A DNA stretch of 64,000 nt from Pararge aegeria (lineage: Eukaryota; Arthropoda; Insecta; Lepidoptera; Nymphalidae): NCBI RefSeq assembly GCF_905163445.1, contig NC_053193.1, positions 9,362,001 to 9,426,000 of the forward strand, given 5' to 3'. A program made the translations under genes and the position numbers. The notes under the pieces were generated by a model. It was not told where the DNA came from. It saw nothing but the letters and a program-made list of their open reading frames with translations, and did no database searches. Of this stretch, positions 45,600 to 57,067 are shown in pieces; within the stretch, counting starts at the first letter, position 1; each line of letters begins with the position of its first letter.

Positions 45600-46004
45600 C
45601 TATCCGTTCCTATCAGCAGAAAAGTTTATCGACGGAATCACACAACCTTAAAGTCGCGTGTTTACTGAACACGATAGGTTCACAAACAGATTGAAACAAA
45701 AATAAACGGTTATGAAATGTAAATTAGGTACGTGCATAGAAAAACTACATTTCTGGGTCAAGTGTGCACGGAATAGACGTTAACGTAGCAATTACGTAAA
45801 GAGGTTAATCTCAAAACTCTAACAGTATCATATTGTAACAAAGCCATAATACAAAGATGTTAAACGACTTTATAGTGTTATTGTTTCATTCTTTTGTTAA
45901 ATTAATAGTTATCAGCGTTTTGGTTGAGGAACTGAGATTTTTGTGGCCTTGTCAAATCACTCAATTGCAATGATTACGACAACTTTTTTTTTGTTTTTTT
46001 TTTA
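45600..46004. other. No recognised feature
   Basis: AT-rich, apart from a 10-bp inverted repeat near 45560-45590 (ctaaagtttg...caaactttag). Confidence 0.45.
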
Positions 46005-46195
46005 TTCCACTACAAGTTAGCCCTTGACTGCAATCTCACCTGGTAGCGGGATAACTTGTTAGGGAGTATGGTAGCTATACCCCTAATGTGTTTTTACGCG
46101 ACATCGCACCGGGACACTAAATACCTTAGCGGTACTTCTTGGTCGGTTAAGTGGTAACTGGCCACTGAGAGCACGTTAATTCTTCACGTCGCGGT
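46005..46195 (-). repeat. tRNA-derived SINE family 3, body
   Basis: acaagttagcccttgactgc, aatctcacctggtagcggg, ggtagctatacccctaatg, cgacatcgcaccgggacac and tggtaactggccac run in reverse order relative to 37165-37490. The head is lost. Confidence 0.78.
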
Positions 46196-47252
46196 CTTAA
46201 CCACCTGATTATATTCGATAACATACCTACAGTGTCAGACATTACCTACACCAGCTAACCCATTTTAGAGCAACGTGGAGGTGATAAGCTCTAAGAAGAA
46301 ACAGTTGAAATCATAACGACTTTATTATCATAAAAGCAAACATACCTTAAGTCGAAAATACTCCTCAGTGCGTACTTTGAAGTTTCTTAAAACTAAAATT
46401 TTATCACAAGTTATAACTTTATCTGTCACTATTTCACGCGGTTTTAGTGGAGGTAATTCCCGACAGAACTAAAATATTTTCCCGGGACAAAATCCCATGT
46501 GATAATCCAGAACATGGCATATTCGTGTGCCAGATTGCAATTATATCCACACGACCGCTTATGCGTGATTGAGTAACATATATGTTAATATCGAAATATC
46601 GTCACCAACTTTTACATATTTTATGATTATTATAAAATAGTGTGAATAAGATAACTTTAAAGAGCTTAAAGTTAATTGTTGTATCTATTAATATTATGAA
46701 TTCAAAAGGGTAAAGCATAGTAAAGCGACGCGATTTTAGTCGTGTTGAGCAATTTAGAAACTGTTTGGTTTGCATCACCGATGACTGCGACTTAGTATAG
46801 GAGTAAAATTACCTGTGTACATGTATACGTTGATACACTAATAGATTGTACCCAAAACGTGTTTGACCTTTTGGATTCATAAAACTAATGTCACCGACTG
46901 ATTCGATGTTTTTTACTTTATTGTTATGAGTTTCAACTTCTATCGGCAGTTCTTAAGCCTCTGTATGTCATCGGTAGAATATGTCACACAAGTTGCTTTA
47001 CTAGATGAAAATGGAAGTACGATTATTCTGTTATGCTGATATTTTATGAAATTTCGTTATGCTACTACTCCTTCAACATAAGATACTTTATCTTACTCGC
47101 ATAACATGGAGTTAGGAATACTGTGCATGTGTATAGAACTCGCAGACTAAGCCGTGGGTGGTAGTTATTGTCGAATTTGCACCTCTAGATGATCAAAATT
47201 TTCATTTTGGAATGTTTCGTATTACTGGCTTCTTCTTAGACCGTTCGACGTT
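46196..47252. other. No recognised feature
   Basis: AT-rich. At 47228 the word ggcttcttcttagacc echoes the LINE tail at 62390 but is not extended. Confidence 0.45.
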
Positions 47253-47384
47253 CACTGGGTATGCTAACCAGGGTATGCATACAGCAGAAAAATTGCATAA
47301 AGCGGCAAAAATCCTCCTATACGAGGTTTATATAAACTTTACGGTAGGCAGTGCTTTTGTACATGTATGAAGTGCTCGCCACTG
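47253..47384. mobile_element. hAT-type MITE, degenerate
   Basis: The right end is intact (gtaggcagtgcttttgtaca...ctcgccactg). The left end keeps only cactgggtatgc and cagggtatgcat. No 8-bp duplication could be identified. The 70-codon frame 47158-47370 crosses it and is incidental. Confidence 0.65.
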
Positions 47385-47835
47385 CCAGGGTGTTAGTACG
47401 ACACAGTAAGGCTCATAATTCTAAATTTTTAAATATCCTGTGAAACAAGCTTGGGCTTCATAACTTTGAGTGATCCTAAATTATAACAACAGAACTATTA
47501 CTTATACCGATACTGAATTTTAACCTCAAATCAGTTCGGTCGAACACGTCGAAATGCGATTTATATAGAAATTCATCAATATTTTCCTCTGAAACTCATC
47601 AATTTTTTATTTTGACATGAACGCTGGATTTATATCCTAAAGCAAAAACAATTTTCGCATTTCATTTTCGCTCTAACATCGCAGTGCGATTTTGCATGTC
47701 ACGCTCTGATTATTCCGCCGGTTTTACGAACTACCAACTACGAGTAGACTATATTTGTAATGGGGATGCTCATTAAACCTTAATTTAGGTGTAACTTACA
47801 TTTTTATAGCTTGATATATTCATTCAATAGTTTTG
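47385..47835. other. No recognised feature
   Basis: AT-rich. Confidence 0.45.
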
Positions 47836-48045
47836 AAGATAGTATTTGAATATTAGATAGAAGCAGGCGTTACTTTGCGGAAATTCATAGTCTTAACAAT
47901 TATTTATTGTAAAGTCAACACCGAGTACATTGCCGAGGATCTGTTTGGTGTAGAGTATACGGATTGAAGAAATTATGAATTCCACCATACAGATTCTCCT
48001 GCTGTTCGCAGAGTATAGCAAATTAAGCTTAATTTTCATAAGGCA
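47836..48045. mobile_element. Relative of the 5215 inverted-repeat element
   Basis: gatagaagcaggcgttactt, aaagtcaacaccgagt, ggatctgtttggtgtagagt, cggattgaagaaattatg and agcaaattaagcttaatttt follow the right half of 5215-5575. The left arm and the hammerhead-like stem II are deleted. Confidence 0.7.
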
Positions 48046-48134
48046 GTATTTATTTAAGTAGGACAAAACACTGGCTATTTAAGAAAAAATTAATAAAAAT
48101 TAAATCGTATGGATGCATATCAACCTCAGCCTAT

Positions 48135-48345
48135 TAATGCACCTCATCTCTGAAAAAAGAGGGATTAAGAGCTAAAACTCTACACGCTACTCCGATACGA
48201 GGAGTCGGGATTTTATAAATATTGTTATTATTATCAGTTGATACTGATAACACCTGGTATTACGTGCTCTCCGAGGCACGGGGAGGACAACGCAAATTTC
48301 CTAAAGTGATACGAAGAATTTTAAATCCGAAAATCTCAGTACCTA
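48135..48345 (-). repeat. SINE family 4, degenerate
   Basis: acctcatctctgaaaaaaga, ctctacacgctactcc, acgtgctctccgaggcacgg, ggaggacaacgcaaatttcc follow the order in 52745-53038. Confidence 0.6.
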
Positions 48346-49064
48346 AAATTCATTCACTCGACCTATGATCGATTTACCCACAGTTTCGTGATCCGTAGTT
48401 GGTAAAGAAAAACGACGAGACAGGTAAACGAGTAAATGAAGGAAGTTTTAAATTGTATGTTATTTTCGGAAAATGATAAAGTGGTATCTGAACAATCATA
48501 TAGGTATCGCAAATATATTATTCGCTATGTATCGAAGTATGTACTGACGAACGTCTACATAAATTTACTACCCTGCTGAAAACCACTCCAATTTTCTTGC
48601 CGTCCGTATGACCTGACCCACATCACCGAGCGTAAATATGTAAAAGCATAAAAGGGTTTACCGAATCATAGCTACAAATATCATAATTTACGTAAATGAA
48701 ATAACAGCCCCGCAAAATTCGTATCGTAAAAACTAGGTCGAGTTCGTCGTGTGACAAATGAATTTTTCGCGCCGCTCCACTCGTGTTCCGTTACTTTTGG
48801 CACTTCCGGTTATATTACAATTTTCACCTAAACGAGTGTAATTTATGTGAAATAACTTTTAAAAGCGACTCTATTAAGCCAACATATTATAATATACTGA
48901 TATTTTTATATTTTAAAAAACATGGACGTATTTAGATCTTTTTTATGAAGCATAGCGATGGATGTATATAACACTGAGCAATAGGATCGCTAAAGTAAAT
49001 TTAAAACCCATACCTAAGCATAGCGCTGATAAAGAGAGGTTTAACGAATCTATGATTGTATATA
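48346..49064. other. Unannotated; GC-richer 48705-48815
   Basis: At 48705-48815 the words gtcgagttcgtcgtgtgac and ttcgcgccgctccactcgtg stand out from the AT-rich background. No ORF or repeat. Confidence 0.35.
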
Positions 49065-49310
49065 CAGTTTGGCGCAGTGGGCAGCGGCCCTGCTTTCTGA
49101 GTCCTAGGCCGTGGGTTCGATTCCCACAACTGGAAAATGTTTGTGTGAACGTGATTGTTTTTCAGTGTCTGGTTGTTTATATGTATATTATAAGTATTTA
49201 TGTGTATTATATTCATAAAAATATTCATCAGCTATCTTAGTACCCATAACACAAGCTACGCTTACTGTGGGGCTAGAAGGCGATGTATTGTCGTAGTATA
49301 TTAATTTATT
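49065..49310 (+). repeat. tRNA-derived SINE family 1, full
   Basis: A box tggcgcagtgggcagcgg, B box gtgggttcgattcccacaac, then aaaatattcatcagctatct and tacccataacacaagctacg, ending in an A/T-rich tail. It is very close to 599-882. The frames 48962-49240 (+) and 49001-49228 (-) are incidental. Confidence 0.92.
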
Positions 49311-50254
49311 AAATAAAAATAAATAAAAAAATATACGATTTTACATACTGATGGGGAATGTGCGTAGTGAGCTAAATGAGGCGAGCACACAAAGCGATAG
49401 CGACGATGCTACCAAACGAAGGTAATTAATTATTTAAATAAAATTCTTAAGTTGATAAAAGTGCAGACTTGCCTATTCTATAGCAAGCACACGCATCAAC
49501 CATCACCTATTTCCCTAGCATAACCAACGCATATTCTAATTACCTACTTAATATAAATATGCTTTTTCTATTTTACTTTTAAAAATAATAAGGGTTTTGT
49601 TAAAAACTAATAACTACGAGTATAACTGAATAACATCAAAGGCGAAAATGCTTGTTTTAAAAGCATTTCATGTTACATCTCTTATAACGAAATGTAAATG
49701 AAATATGTATTCATGAAAACGATGATTCATGAATATGAATAGTATGAGTCATTATTAATTCCTGCGTAACTACTTTACTTACTGAATAAAGACGGAGTTC
49801 AAACGTACATAATACAAATCCATATTCCCGAACGAATGCTAGTGAATATTTATTTATGTTTATTTAGGAGCAAAGGTTATTCAATGAATTGGGTGTGCTC
49901 AAGACATGGGAACGGGGATCAAGTAGAGTCGTGTGACCTGTATTTATTGACCCCTCAAAAATTCTAATTTCCATATGCTTACAAAGGCTTTACGTTGCCT
50001 ACATAACCTATATAATGCATAACTCATGTGTCATCAACATACGTCGTTGTTACAGTTTATATTTTTTTCTTGGTTTGCGGTTTCATAGTTTATTCAAGTT
50101 ACGCATGTCTGAGACAATTTACCGATACTTACCTACATGTGATTTGTTATTTTAGCTTTTAAATTATTCGGTATCGCGTTCACTCCAAGGCAGGGAGTTT
50201 AGCCACACGAATTTCTGAATTCATGGCTAATACTGACAATTTTATTCATCATTC
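49311..50254. other. No recognised feature
   Basis: AT-rich. Confidence 0.45.
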
Positions 50255-50495
50255 ACATCATGATTAACCCATAATCGGCCTACAGAGTGCAGTTCTCCTC
50301 CCAGTTAGGCTGTAGTCCACCAGGCTGGCCAAGGGTCGATTGGTTTTATTACAATCATTTTCTTCACCGTCAATGAAAATAACATTGAATTGCTAGAATT
50401 AAAAACGCTCATAACTACTAAAAGTTAGAGGTGCACGTCGGGGATCCCCCGAAATGCATCGGTTTGAACAACTAGGCTCTCAACGCTCCTTTCAC
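50255..50495 (-). repeat. tRNA-derived SINE family 2, degenerate
   Basis: catcatgattaacccataat, ggctgtagtccaccaggctg, gccaagggtcgattgg, cattttcttcaccgtcaatg, agttagaggtgcacgtcggg. It lies from 3' tail to head on the minus strand with a middle deletion. Confidence 0.75.
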
Positions 50496-50660
50496 TACAG
50501 AAAGCTAAATCCTGAAACCCTAAAACCAAACCTAATAAATATTTGCCAACTCGATAACCGAAAGACCTAGACTTTATGATTCGCTGTCGAAAATGATTAC
50601 CATAGAAGGTACCTTTTCAACATACTAACCAACTGATAGTAGACGAAAAGTAAGTGTTTT

Positions 50661-50855
50661 ATGACTATCATTCATCCTTCAGAATTTCTTCAGGGTGATG
50701 GAAGCGGAAATCTGTTGGCCGTAGGAGTTGTCCTCGAATTTGAAGATGCAGCCCGTGTTCTCAGTGCATCCGAGTTACCAGAGTCTCAAACGTGGGTCTG
50801 TCTTTACAAGCTGTCGCTGGCTGGGTTTCAGTTTTGTGCAAAAGCCATCCTCTAA
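50661..50855 (+). CDS. Unassigned 64-codon frame in a GC-richer block
   Basis: The frame runs from MTIIHPSEFLQGDGSGNL through VVLEFEDAARVLSASELPES to a TAA stop. Codon use is balanced, unlike the flanks. No domain is recognised. The minus strand also has short open segments, so the block may be an antisense exon fragment or an unrecognised repeat. Confidence 0.25.
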   Translation: MTIIHPSEFLQGDGSGNLLAVGVVLEFEDAARVLSASELPESQTWVCLYKLSLAGFQFCAKAIL

Positions 50856-50859
50856 CGTG

Positions 50860-51837
50860 TGGTTCTGACATAACCTCTTTGCCTCTTGTGACTAGAAGTT
50901 TCCATAATATCCACAAAAAAAAAATACTACGGCGGCGCGTATTAACTCACTAATTATAAATGCATTAAATAAGCAAGCACGTTTCATTAGACTTTTGATT
51001 ATTTTTATAAGAACAAGGTTATATTACTAGAAGTGGTATAAAGTAAATGGGGCAGTTGCGAAACACAATATAGTTAGTTACCTACTAGCTTTTACTTTTC
51101 CAAGTCAACTGATTGTATAGATTTGTTACGGTGTAATTGACTGTGCCGGATAAGGAACTGCCTTTGCTGAGATTGATGAGGATCTTGTGAACTGCTGCCT
51201 TCTACGACTATACTTAGTGCTTATGCTTATTAGTACCCACTTATCTCTTGTTATTCAAAATGCATTTATTTCAAATTAGTCCAGTTTGTAAGCACTTTTG
51301 AAACGTCAATTCAGTCTGTTTGTAGTGACTCTACCGCCGATTCGGAAGGCAGAATAAATAATTAAGAGTTCATATTACTAATGCGTAAATGCCATTAGGT
51401 GTCACGCAGCGTCAGATTAACGAATTAAAGCATTTTGGGAAGAGCTAGTATCTGGCATAAAATTTCAAAATATAAAATATGCCTTCAGAATAAGAAGTGT
51501 TATAGCTTCTCGTAAGATTTAAAATAAGAGACGATTGTCAGATCGATGGTAATTTATTTTCGGTAATGGCTATCTCTGTCAAATTTTACCGATTTCAGAA
51601 ACTATTTCTTTATTTCGAAGGGAGTACAGTCTAGTTTGTTTGATTTAAATTGTATTAGGAGGATGGAATAAATTATGAAGAATGTATAAAAATATTTTCG
51701 CGCATCTGGGAAACACGAAAAAAAACCCTTTTTACAAAAAAGAAAAATTCGTTGAAACTTTGGTCGTTTTGGAATAACATAAATAGTGCATACTTATATC
51801 ACTACCGGTGACCTTATATTAGTAAATAAGTTTTTTT
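50860..51837. other. No recognised feature
   Basis: AT-rich, no supported feature. Confidence 0.45.
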
Positions 51838-51895
51838 TCCTATATATATATTTTTTGTTTATTTGGTGTAATAAAGAGTATTTATTTATTATAAT
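51838..51895 (+). mobile_element. LINE 3' tail, terminal part
   Basis: ttttttgtttatttggtgta, ataaagagtatttatttatt is the final segment of the gataaggc-cgcc type tail: a polyadenylation-like signal, then tttatt repeats. Confidence 0.55.
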
Positions 51896-52213
51896 TGTTA
51901 GAATAGACGCTTTTCTGTTTATATAAAAAGTCGTGATGGTGAGCGATGGCATGTCGAGATCGTTAACAAGATTCTATTAGAATTCTTACACTCAAGGCAC
52001 TAAAGGCGTCGCCGACGATTTAGGTTTTTGGACTTGTAGGTCTTTCTTGTTACAAGTGATTAAATTTAATGAGTAACTCGTTCGTTGCTAGTTTCATAAA
52101 GGACTAGAAACCGCTTTCTCACTTTGTTTTTACAGCATTAGTTACTTTTAAAATTACTTCAGTAGTTACATTAAACAATTAGGACTGGGTATGTGTTTAC
52201 ATTTCTTTGTGTT
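51896..52213. other. No recognised feature
   Basis: AT-rich. Confidence 0.4.
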
Positions 52214-52470
52214 CATAATGACAGCCGTTTGGCGCAGTGGGCAGCGACCCTGCTTTGTGAGTCCAAGGCTGTGGGTTCGATTCCCATAACTGGAAAATGT
52301 TTGTGTGATGAACATAAATGTTTTTCAGTGTCTGGGTATTTTTATTTATTTACCTATATTATTTATAAAAATATTCATTAGTCATTTAGTACCCATAACA
52401 GAAGCTACGGTTACTTTGTTGATAGATGGCGATGTTTCTATTGTCATACTTTATTTATTTATTTATTTAA
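52214..52470 (+). repeat. tRNA-derived SINE family 1, full
   Basis: tttggcgcagtgggcagcga, gtgggttcgattcccataac (B box), ttataaaaatattcattagt, acccataacagaagctacgg, ending in ttta repeats. The family's cat-cat-aac word has several changes, so it is older than 49065. Confidence 0.9.
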
Positions 52471-52599
52471 CGTCGGTACTATGTGAAATAGAGTTTTTTG
52501 TATACATTGTAAATACGAGAGTATGTCCGTTTAATTGTTTTTTAATATTGAGTTTGCTGCCTATATTCGGCTCTACCCGTGCACCAAGGCATATAAATA

Positions 52600-52692
52600 C
52601 AGAAAATGGGCATAGAATAAAAATAAAAGTTCCCGTAGGATTTTGAGAAACCCAAATAACAAAGCGGATGAAGTCACCGGCAACAGCCAGTA
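52600..52692 (+). mobile_element. Helitron-like 3' fragment
   Basis: aaagttcccgtaggattttg, aaagcggatgaagtcaccgg, caacagCCAG|T. The terminal CTAG has one change. Confidence 0.6.
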
Positions 52693-52744
52693 TTTGAAAC
52701 TTGGTTTACTCAAATAATTAATTACAAATCCGTAATCATCTGTC

Positions 52745-53038
52745 ATCGATCCTAATACCTCTCATAGAAGAGACGGTTTAGAGCGTAGACCCACCTCGCT
52801 GCTCCAATGCGGGTTGGTTGTACTATCATTACAGTAAGTTATTATAACCGGGAGCGACTGTTTAACATGCTCTCCGAGGCGCGGGGGTTGACACCGCCAA
52901 TCTCCTAACCCCGGGCTGGAACTGAAAATTATTTAACAGAAAATACAATAGATAGCAATTCTTGGCCCGACTCGGGATTCAAACCCAGGATATGATCCGT
53001 AGGTGAACCTGCTAACCACCAGACCAAAGAGACAGCTT
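52745..53038 (-). repeat. tRNA-derived SINE family 4, near full length
   Basis: On the minus strand: a head with tggtctggtggttagcaggt (A-box region), gggtttgaatcccgagtcgg (B box), ccaagaattgctattg, ggttaggagattggcggtgt, caacccccgcgcctcggaga, then agcagcgaggtgggtctacg. It is the reference copy for family 4. Confidence 0.75.
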
Positions 53039-53115
53039 GTTGTAGTGGTTACCATGTTTAACTATGGATCAATAGTCGTTCCCGAGTCCCGAGCCGGGCC
53101 AAAAAATACAAGGTT
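53039..53115 (+). repeat. SINE family 4, head fragment, opposed
   Basis: ttgttgtagtggttaccatg, gtcccgagccgggccaaaaa is a family 4 head in the opposite orientation. It sits directly against the head of the preceding copy. Confidence 0.5.
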
Positions 53116-53944
53116 TTGGGTTTTTTTTATGTCAACCAGTTTTCAGTGCCCGCTCGGATATCAGTAATTGGTATGGTAAATCACACGTACACGTACCACA
53201 GGTTCGTTTCCGGGTGTTACAAACATGATAATAGTCGTTAAATCCCTCCGACCCAAAATGCATTAGCGTGATTAGCGTGGAGAACTTTTTTAATCTCTCA
53301 TCTGAGAGAGATGAGAGATTGAGGACAGGAAGCCAGTGTCAGAATTATGAGTATGGAATAATTAGGAGTATGGTGATAATGATGTCACAGACTTTACCAA
53401 AGAACGTATTTATTTACGAAAAGAACCCACATACACATAAAATAAAAGAATAATTTATCCAATAACCTACATTTCTTTTCCATTTATATTTGTAACAGTT
53501 CATCAACAATATTCTGTGTCGAGTTAATTAATGAAATGCGATATTTTTTATTGGTATTCCATCGCAATAATTACAAAAAATGTAGTGCAGTGTAGGAGGT
53601 CGTTCTTATTACGATGTATCGTAAACATTATCTTAATAATTATTTCCTATGTGCTACTTTTTATGTATAATTAATATTGATTTATCCTTACAATTTATGA
53701 GTTTGAGATAGTGTAGTAGAGCAGCAATAAAAGGCAATCATTTTTATCACACTATATGTATTCACGTCTTGGAGTAGCGAGGCTGGTCTGAGTTCTATAT
53801 TACTCTCTTCTTTGAAAGAGAAAACCTATGCGGTATCACATTAGTAGGATAGCGATGATACGATTATTTATTATCTGTCGATCTATTTATCTATCTATAT
53901 ATCTATCCATATATCAATAACTCTCTAGGTGTTCTATTGGTAAG
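53116..53944. other. Unannotated, 12-bp hairpin and tcta-rich spot
   Basis: A perfect 12-bp inverted repeat with a 5-nt loop lies at 53292-53320 (aatctctcatct). A degenerate tcta microsatellite lies at 53876-53915. Otherwise nothing was recognised. Confidence 0.5.
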
Positions 53945-54170
53945 AATTTAGACGGAGTTGGTACGGATATCGAGTTAGACATCCGAGCCGAGTCTAGAAT
54001 TGATATAGGAAATTGGGCGATGACAACCCCTGTGCCTCTGAGAGCATATTAAACCGTTATCATCACAAATATGTAACAATGTTCTTTTAAGCCCACCAAC
54101 CCTCTCTTCTATAAAAGAGATAGACTATTCCCATCAGTGGGATGCTAATAGGCTAATAATGATGATCAGA
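53945..54170 (+). repeat. SINE family 4, degenerate
   Basis: atcgagttagacatccgagc (B-box region), ggaaattgggcgatgacaac, ccctgtgcctctgagagcat, cccaccaaccctctcttcta, ttcccatcagtgggatgcta, with a gatgatc end. Confidence 0.6.
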
Positions 54171-54435
54171 ATAGTATCAAAAGTACCGGCTCTATGTCCG
54201 CCTCCAGGATTAAAGACTTTACCAAAAAAAAAATTACCAAGAACGTTATAACTGTAAAAACAAAGTAAGTATCAAAAGCTAATCTATATGTCCAGCTGAA
54301 GTCTTTCTCGGGTGCTGTTCTAGAATAAAAGGTATCTTAAATTTATCTTCATATATTTTTTCTAAATTACATGAAACTTATGTAGGTAATAAATAACCAA
54401 TCGAACGAGAAAGATACTTTTGCATTAATCTATAA

Positions 54436-55093
54436 TCTATACTAATATTATAAAGAGGAAAGATTTTTTTGTTTGTTTGTTTGTAGGTACCGAATATGCT
54501 CCGAAAGTTTCGCACCGATTTTAACCATTTCTTTGACAAAAGAACGTTTACATATCTCGAAGTATTAAAAAAATCAATGTTTCACTTTAAAATGGGATAT
54601 CCATAAAAAAATTGCAATAATGTTTCCTAACGAAGCAACATTTTGCCTATATAATTCATTACTTGGCGTGCGCTGAGAAAACTATTGGTGATACATAAAA
54701 ATTATGTACATACTACAGGAAGCACTCAGCTTTGAGGTTCAAAAATTGATTAGATCACTGGTAGAAATAATTGTTATGCAAATAAATAGTTTTAATATCA
54801 AGTCTGTATCGATCAGTGAAATACTTTTTAATGAATTCCATTTAATTTAGAATTTATCGCGAGATTAAAGAATTAAAGGACATAAATTATTAAAGAATTA
54901 AACAGTTTCTTTTACAGATATGTTTAATTGAAAAAGTTCTTATTAAAAACTACACCCGATTTTCTTTACTACAATATAACTTAAAAATATCTGAAGAACT
55001 ACACTTAAATTGAAGACCATTCATCTCATAAGTAAACTAAGGGATGCTTTAAAAACAAAAAAAAACACAGACGAAGTCGCAGCCAACAGCTAG
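54436..55093 (+). mobile_element. Helitron-like element, 658 bp, both ends
   Basis: It begins A|TCTATACTAATATTATAAAG and ends gacgaagtcgcagccaacag, CTAG|T (55090-55094). The 3' hairpin has gac-gaa-gtc. Its interior is longer than in the small copies and shows no Rep or helicase coding, so it is non-autonomous. Insertion is between A and T. Confidence 0.75.
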
Positions 55094-55590
55094 TAATATA
55101 TAAGTCAAAGTCAAAGTATGGAAGTATGGAAGTATGGATTCCACTCAGACGAAGTCGTAGGTGGAAACATAGCGAAGCACTCATCGAATTGCACTAAATA
55201 AACATTAAACTGTACCAATTAAACGGACAGTTATGTGAAATTCGCAACTCGGAAATACATGAATAGGTGCAATGTAAACGAACTCAAGTTGAGTGTAAGT
55301 AAGGAAATTGTGTGGAACCGGTATAGCTGGTGCTTCTTACGGAAGCGAACCGACCGGTCCTAAGTGCACGTGGCCTGGATTTGCCCTCCTCCGATTACTT
55401 TCAGCCGATCCATTTAGTATGTACATGCTCATAATGTTCCACTTATAAAATCGTTTTTTTCTTCACTCTATTAATCTTACCAGGGCCAAACTTTGCCATC
55501 GTATAATACATCTGCAATACAATAAGGTCGGCTAGTTGATTTAATAAATACTTGACCGAATAACTATCCTAACCTAACTGCTGAAGAAAC
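55094..55590. other. Unannotated; GC-rich island 55310-55405
   Basis: Right after the Helitron are short tandem repeats (agtcaaagtcaaag; tatggaagtatggaagtatgg). Positions 55310-55405 are GC-rich (ggaagcgaaccgaccggtcc), contain two accggt words, and match no repeat here. Confidence 0.4.
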
Positions 55591-55596
55591 TATCAT

Positions 55597-56110
55597 GATT
55601 TAGGTTTTTCCAAAACAAAGATGAACACTATTATGAACTAGGAACTAACTATTCTGAATAACAAAATGTCCGTAACTATGACATAGCATCATTTCCATGT
55701 GCACATCAGTAACCATTCTGATCTCAGGAAGATTGGCAAGATGATGATAATAAAGGTGTTACGATTTTTGTAATCTTACATAATTATTTGGGCTTTTCAA
55801 GACAAAGATAAATGCAATTACCAAATAAGAACTAATTGTTCTAACTTGCAAAATGGTTGTTACTATGCAGTTTTTTATTAAAACGCCTTTGGTTGCCTGG
55901 AAGAGGTCGCTGTGTAGCTATCGCTATAGGGCCGCCTAATTCCTTCTACCTTCTTCTTCTATTTATGTTTGGTATTCTATGTTGTATAGAATACAAGTTT
56001 ATTCATTCATTTATTCATTTATTCATGTCGTCATTTTGATCTTTGCATCAAACCTCCGATCTCTGGAAGAATCACAAGATGACGATAACAACGGTTTATT
56101 GATATCTGTA
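55597..56110 (+). repeat. Old tandem duplication (~185-bp units), second unit split
   Basis: Unit 1 is about 55597-55775, and unit 2 is about 55780-55866 plus 56028-56110. Matching words in order include aaacaaagatgaac/agacaaagataaat, gaactaactattct/gaactaattgttct, tcaggaagattggcaagatg/tctggaagaatcacaagatg, and gatgataataaaggt/gacgataacaacggt. Unit 2 is interrupted by the LINE tail at 55867. Confidence 0.7.
55867..56027 (+). mobile_element. LINE 3' tail (gataaggc-cgcc type)
   Basis: gcctggaagaggtcgctgtg, tagctatcgctatagggccgcc, T-rich, tgttgtatagaatacaag, then tcattcatttattca repeats. It is the clearest copy of this tail. It sits inside the second tandem unit. Confidence 0.75.
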
Positions 56111-56759
56111 AGCTGTAATTTGTAGGTCGTAAAACCTTGTATCCCTAAATAGCGATAGTTTTTTGTCTTATGTTACACTTGCCATTTTAGTATTTTAAGC
56201 AATGGGCAGTTGTTTAGGCAAATCTTCATTAGATCAACAAGCAAACCTTGTTGTGTTGAAGAGTTATGATATGATGGCACAATTTTGCTCGACATCATGA
56301 AAATGAAATATGGCCGGCGTGTCATCGACAATGAACGTAGTCTGTCACACACATGAGTGCCAAATACGTTAAATTACTCCTAGGTTCGTAGATAAATCAT
56401 CCCGACCACGCCTTCGTCTTGTTTTAATGGATTTTACAGCCAATTTGCTATCATCTATGAGCTGAGATCGGGGTACATAAAACGGTCATGAAACGTTTGT
56501 TAATGCTTTCGAATTCCTATTATAATGAATTTTTATTGTAAGTTTATAGGTGGAAATAAAGATATTACCACGTAAAACGATTTCAAATCATCTACCAACT
56601 ATCTTATCGATCCCAAAATTGATAAGTTCATGACCCATTTAAACTCCAACGCGAATTCCATGACCACCTTCCGAGTTTATCAATAGAGCAACTCCAATAG
56701 GTAATATATATAATGCGCATTAAAAAAGAACAAGTAAAGCGCTTCGATTGTGTAGATGA
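56111..56759. other. No recognised feature
   Basis: AT-rich; the minus-strand frame 56628-56861 begins at the edge of the next block. Confidence 0.45.
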
Positions 56760-57010
56760 GATATGAATTTCATACATAACGGTGCAGTCTGATGAACATT
56801 TTGATCCCTCGCAGGGCGATGTTGGAATGGGTAGAGAATAAATCGAATAGGTCCTCGGCACGCTCTTCTAAATATGTCCTATACAATACGGGTAGACCTT
56901 ACAACGATGTAGGTACTATTGGAATCCTGCAGCAAGGACTTTGCCTCGCCGCCGATGAATGTCTCCGTACGACAATGCACCGAATCCACAGCTTCAACTA
57001 AAATTATATA
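56760..57010. repeat. Unclassified GC-richer block open on both strands
   Basis: The plus strand reads MNILIPRRAMLEWVENKSNR to a stop (56792-57001). The minus strand has the open segment LVEAVDSVHCRTETFIGGEA (56879-57067). The composition differs from its flanks. I suspect a dispersed lepidopteran repeat with old coding content, but there is no second copy here to prove it. Confidence 0.3.
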
Positions 57011-57067
57011 AACTGCGTAACTAAATAGAAATAGTAAACTAGTAATGCAAGTGTGTTCTTTGCCCAT

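Noticed and set aside
52305..52646. 113-codon frame as a gene
   Set aside because: It begins in a SINE tail and finishes in a Helitron fragment.
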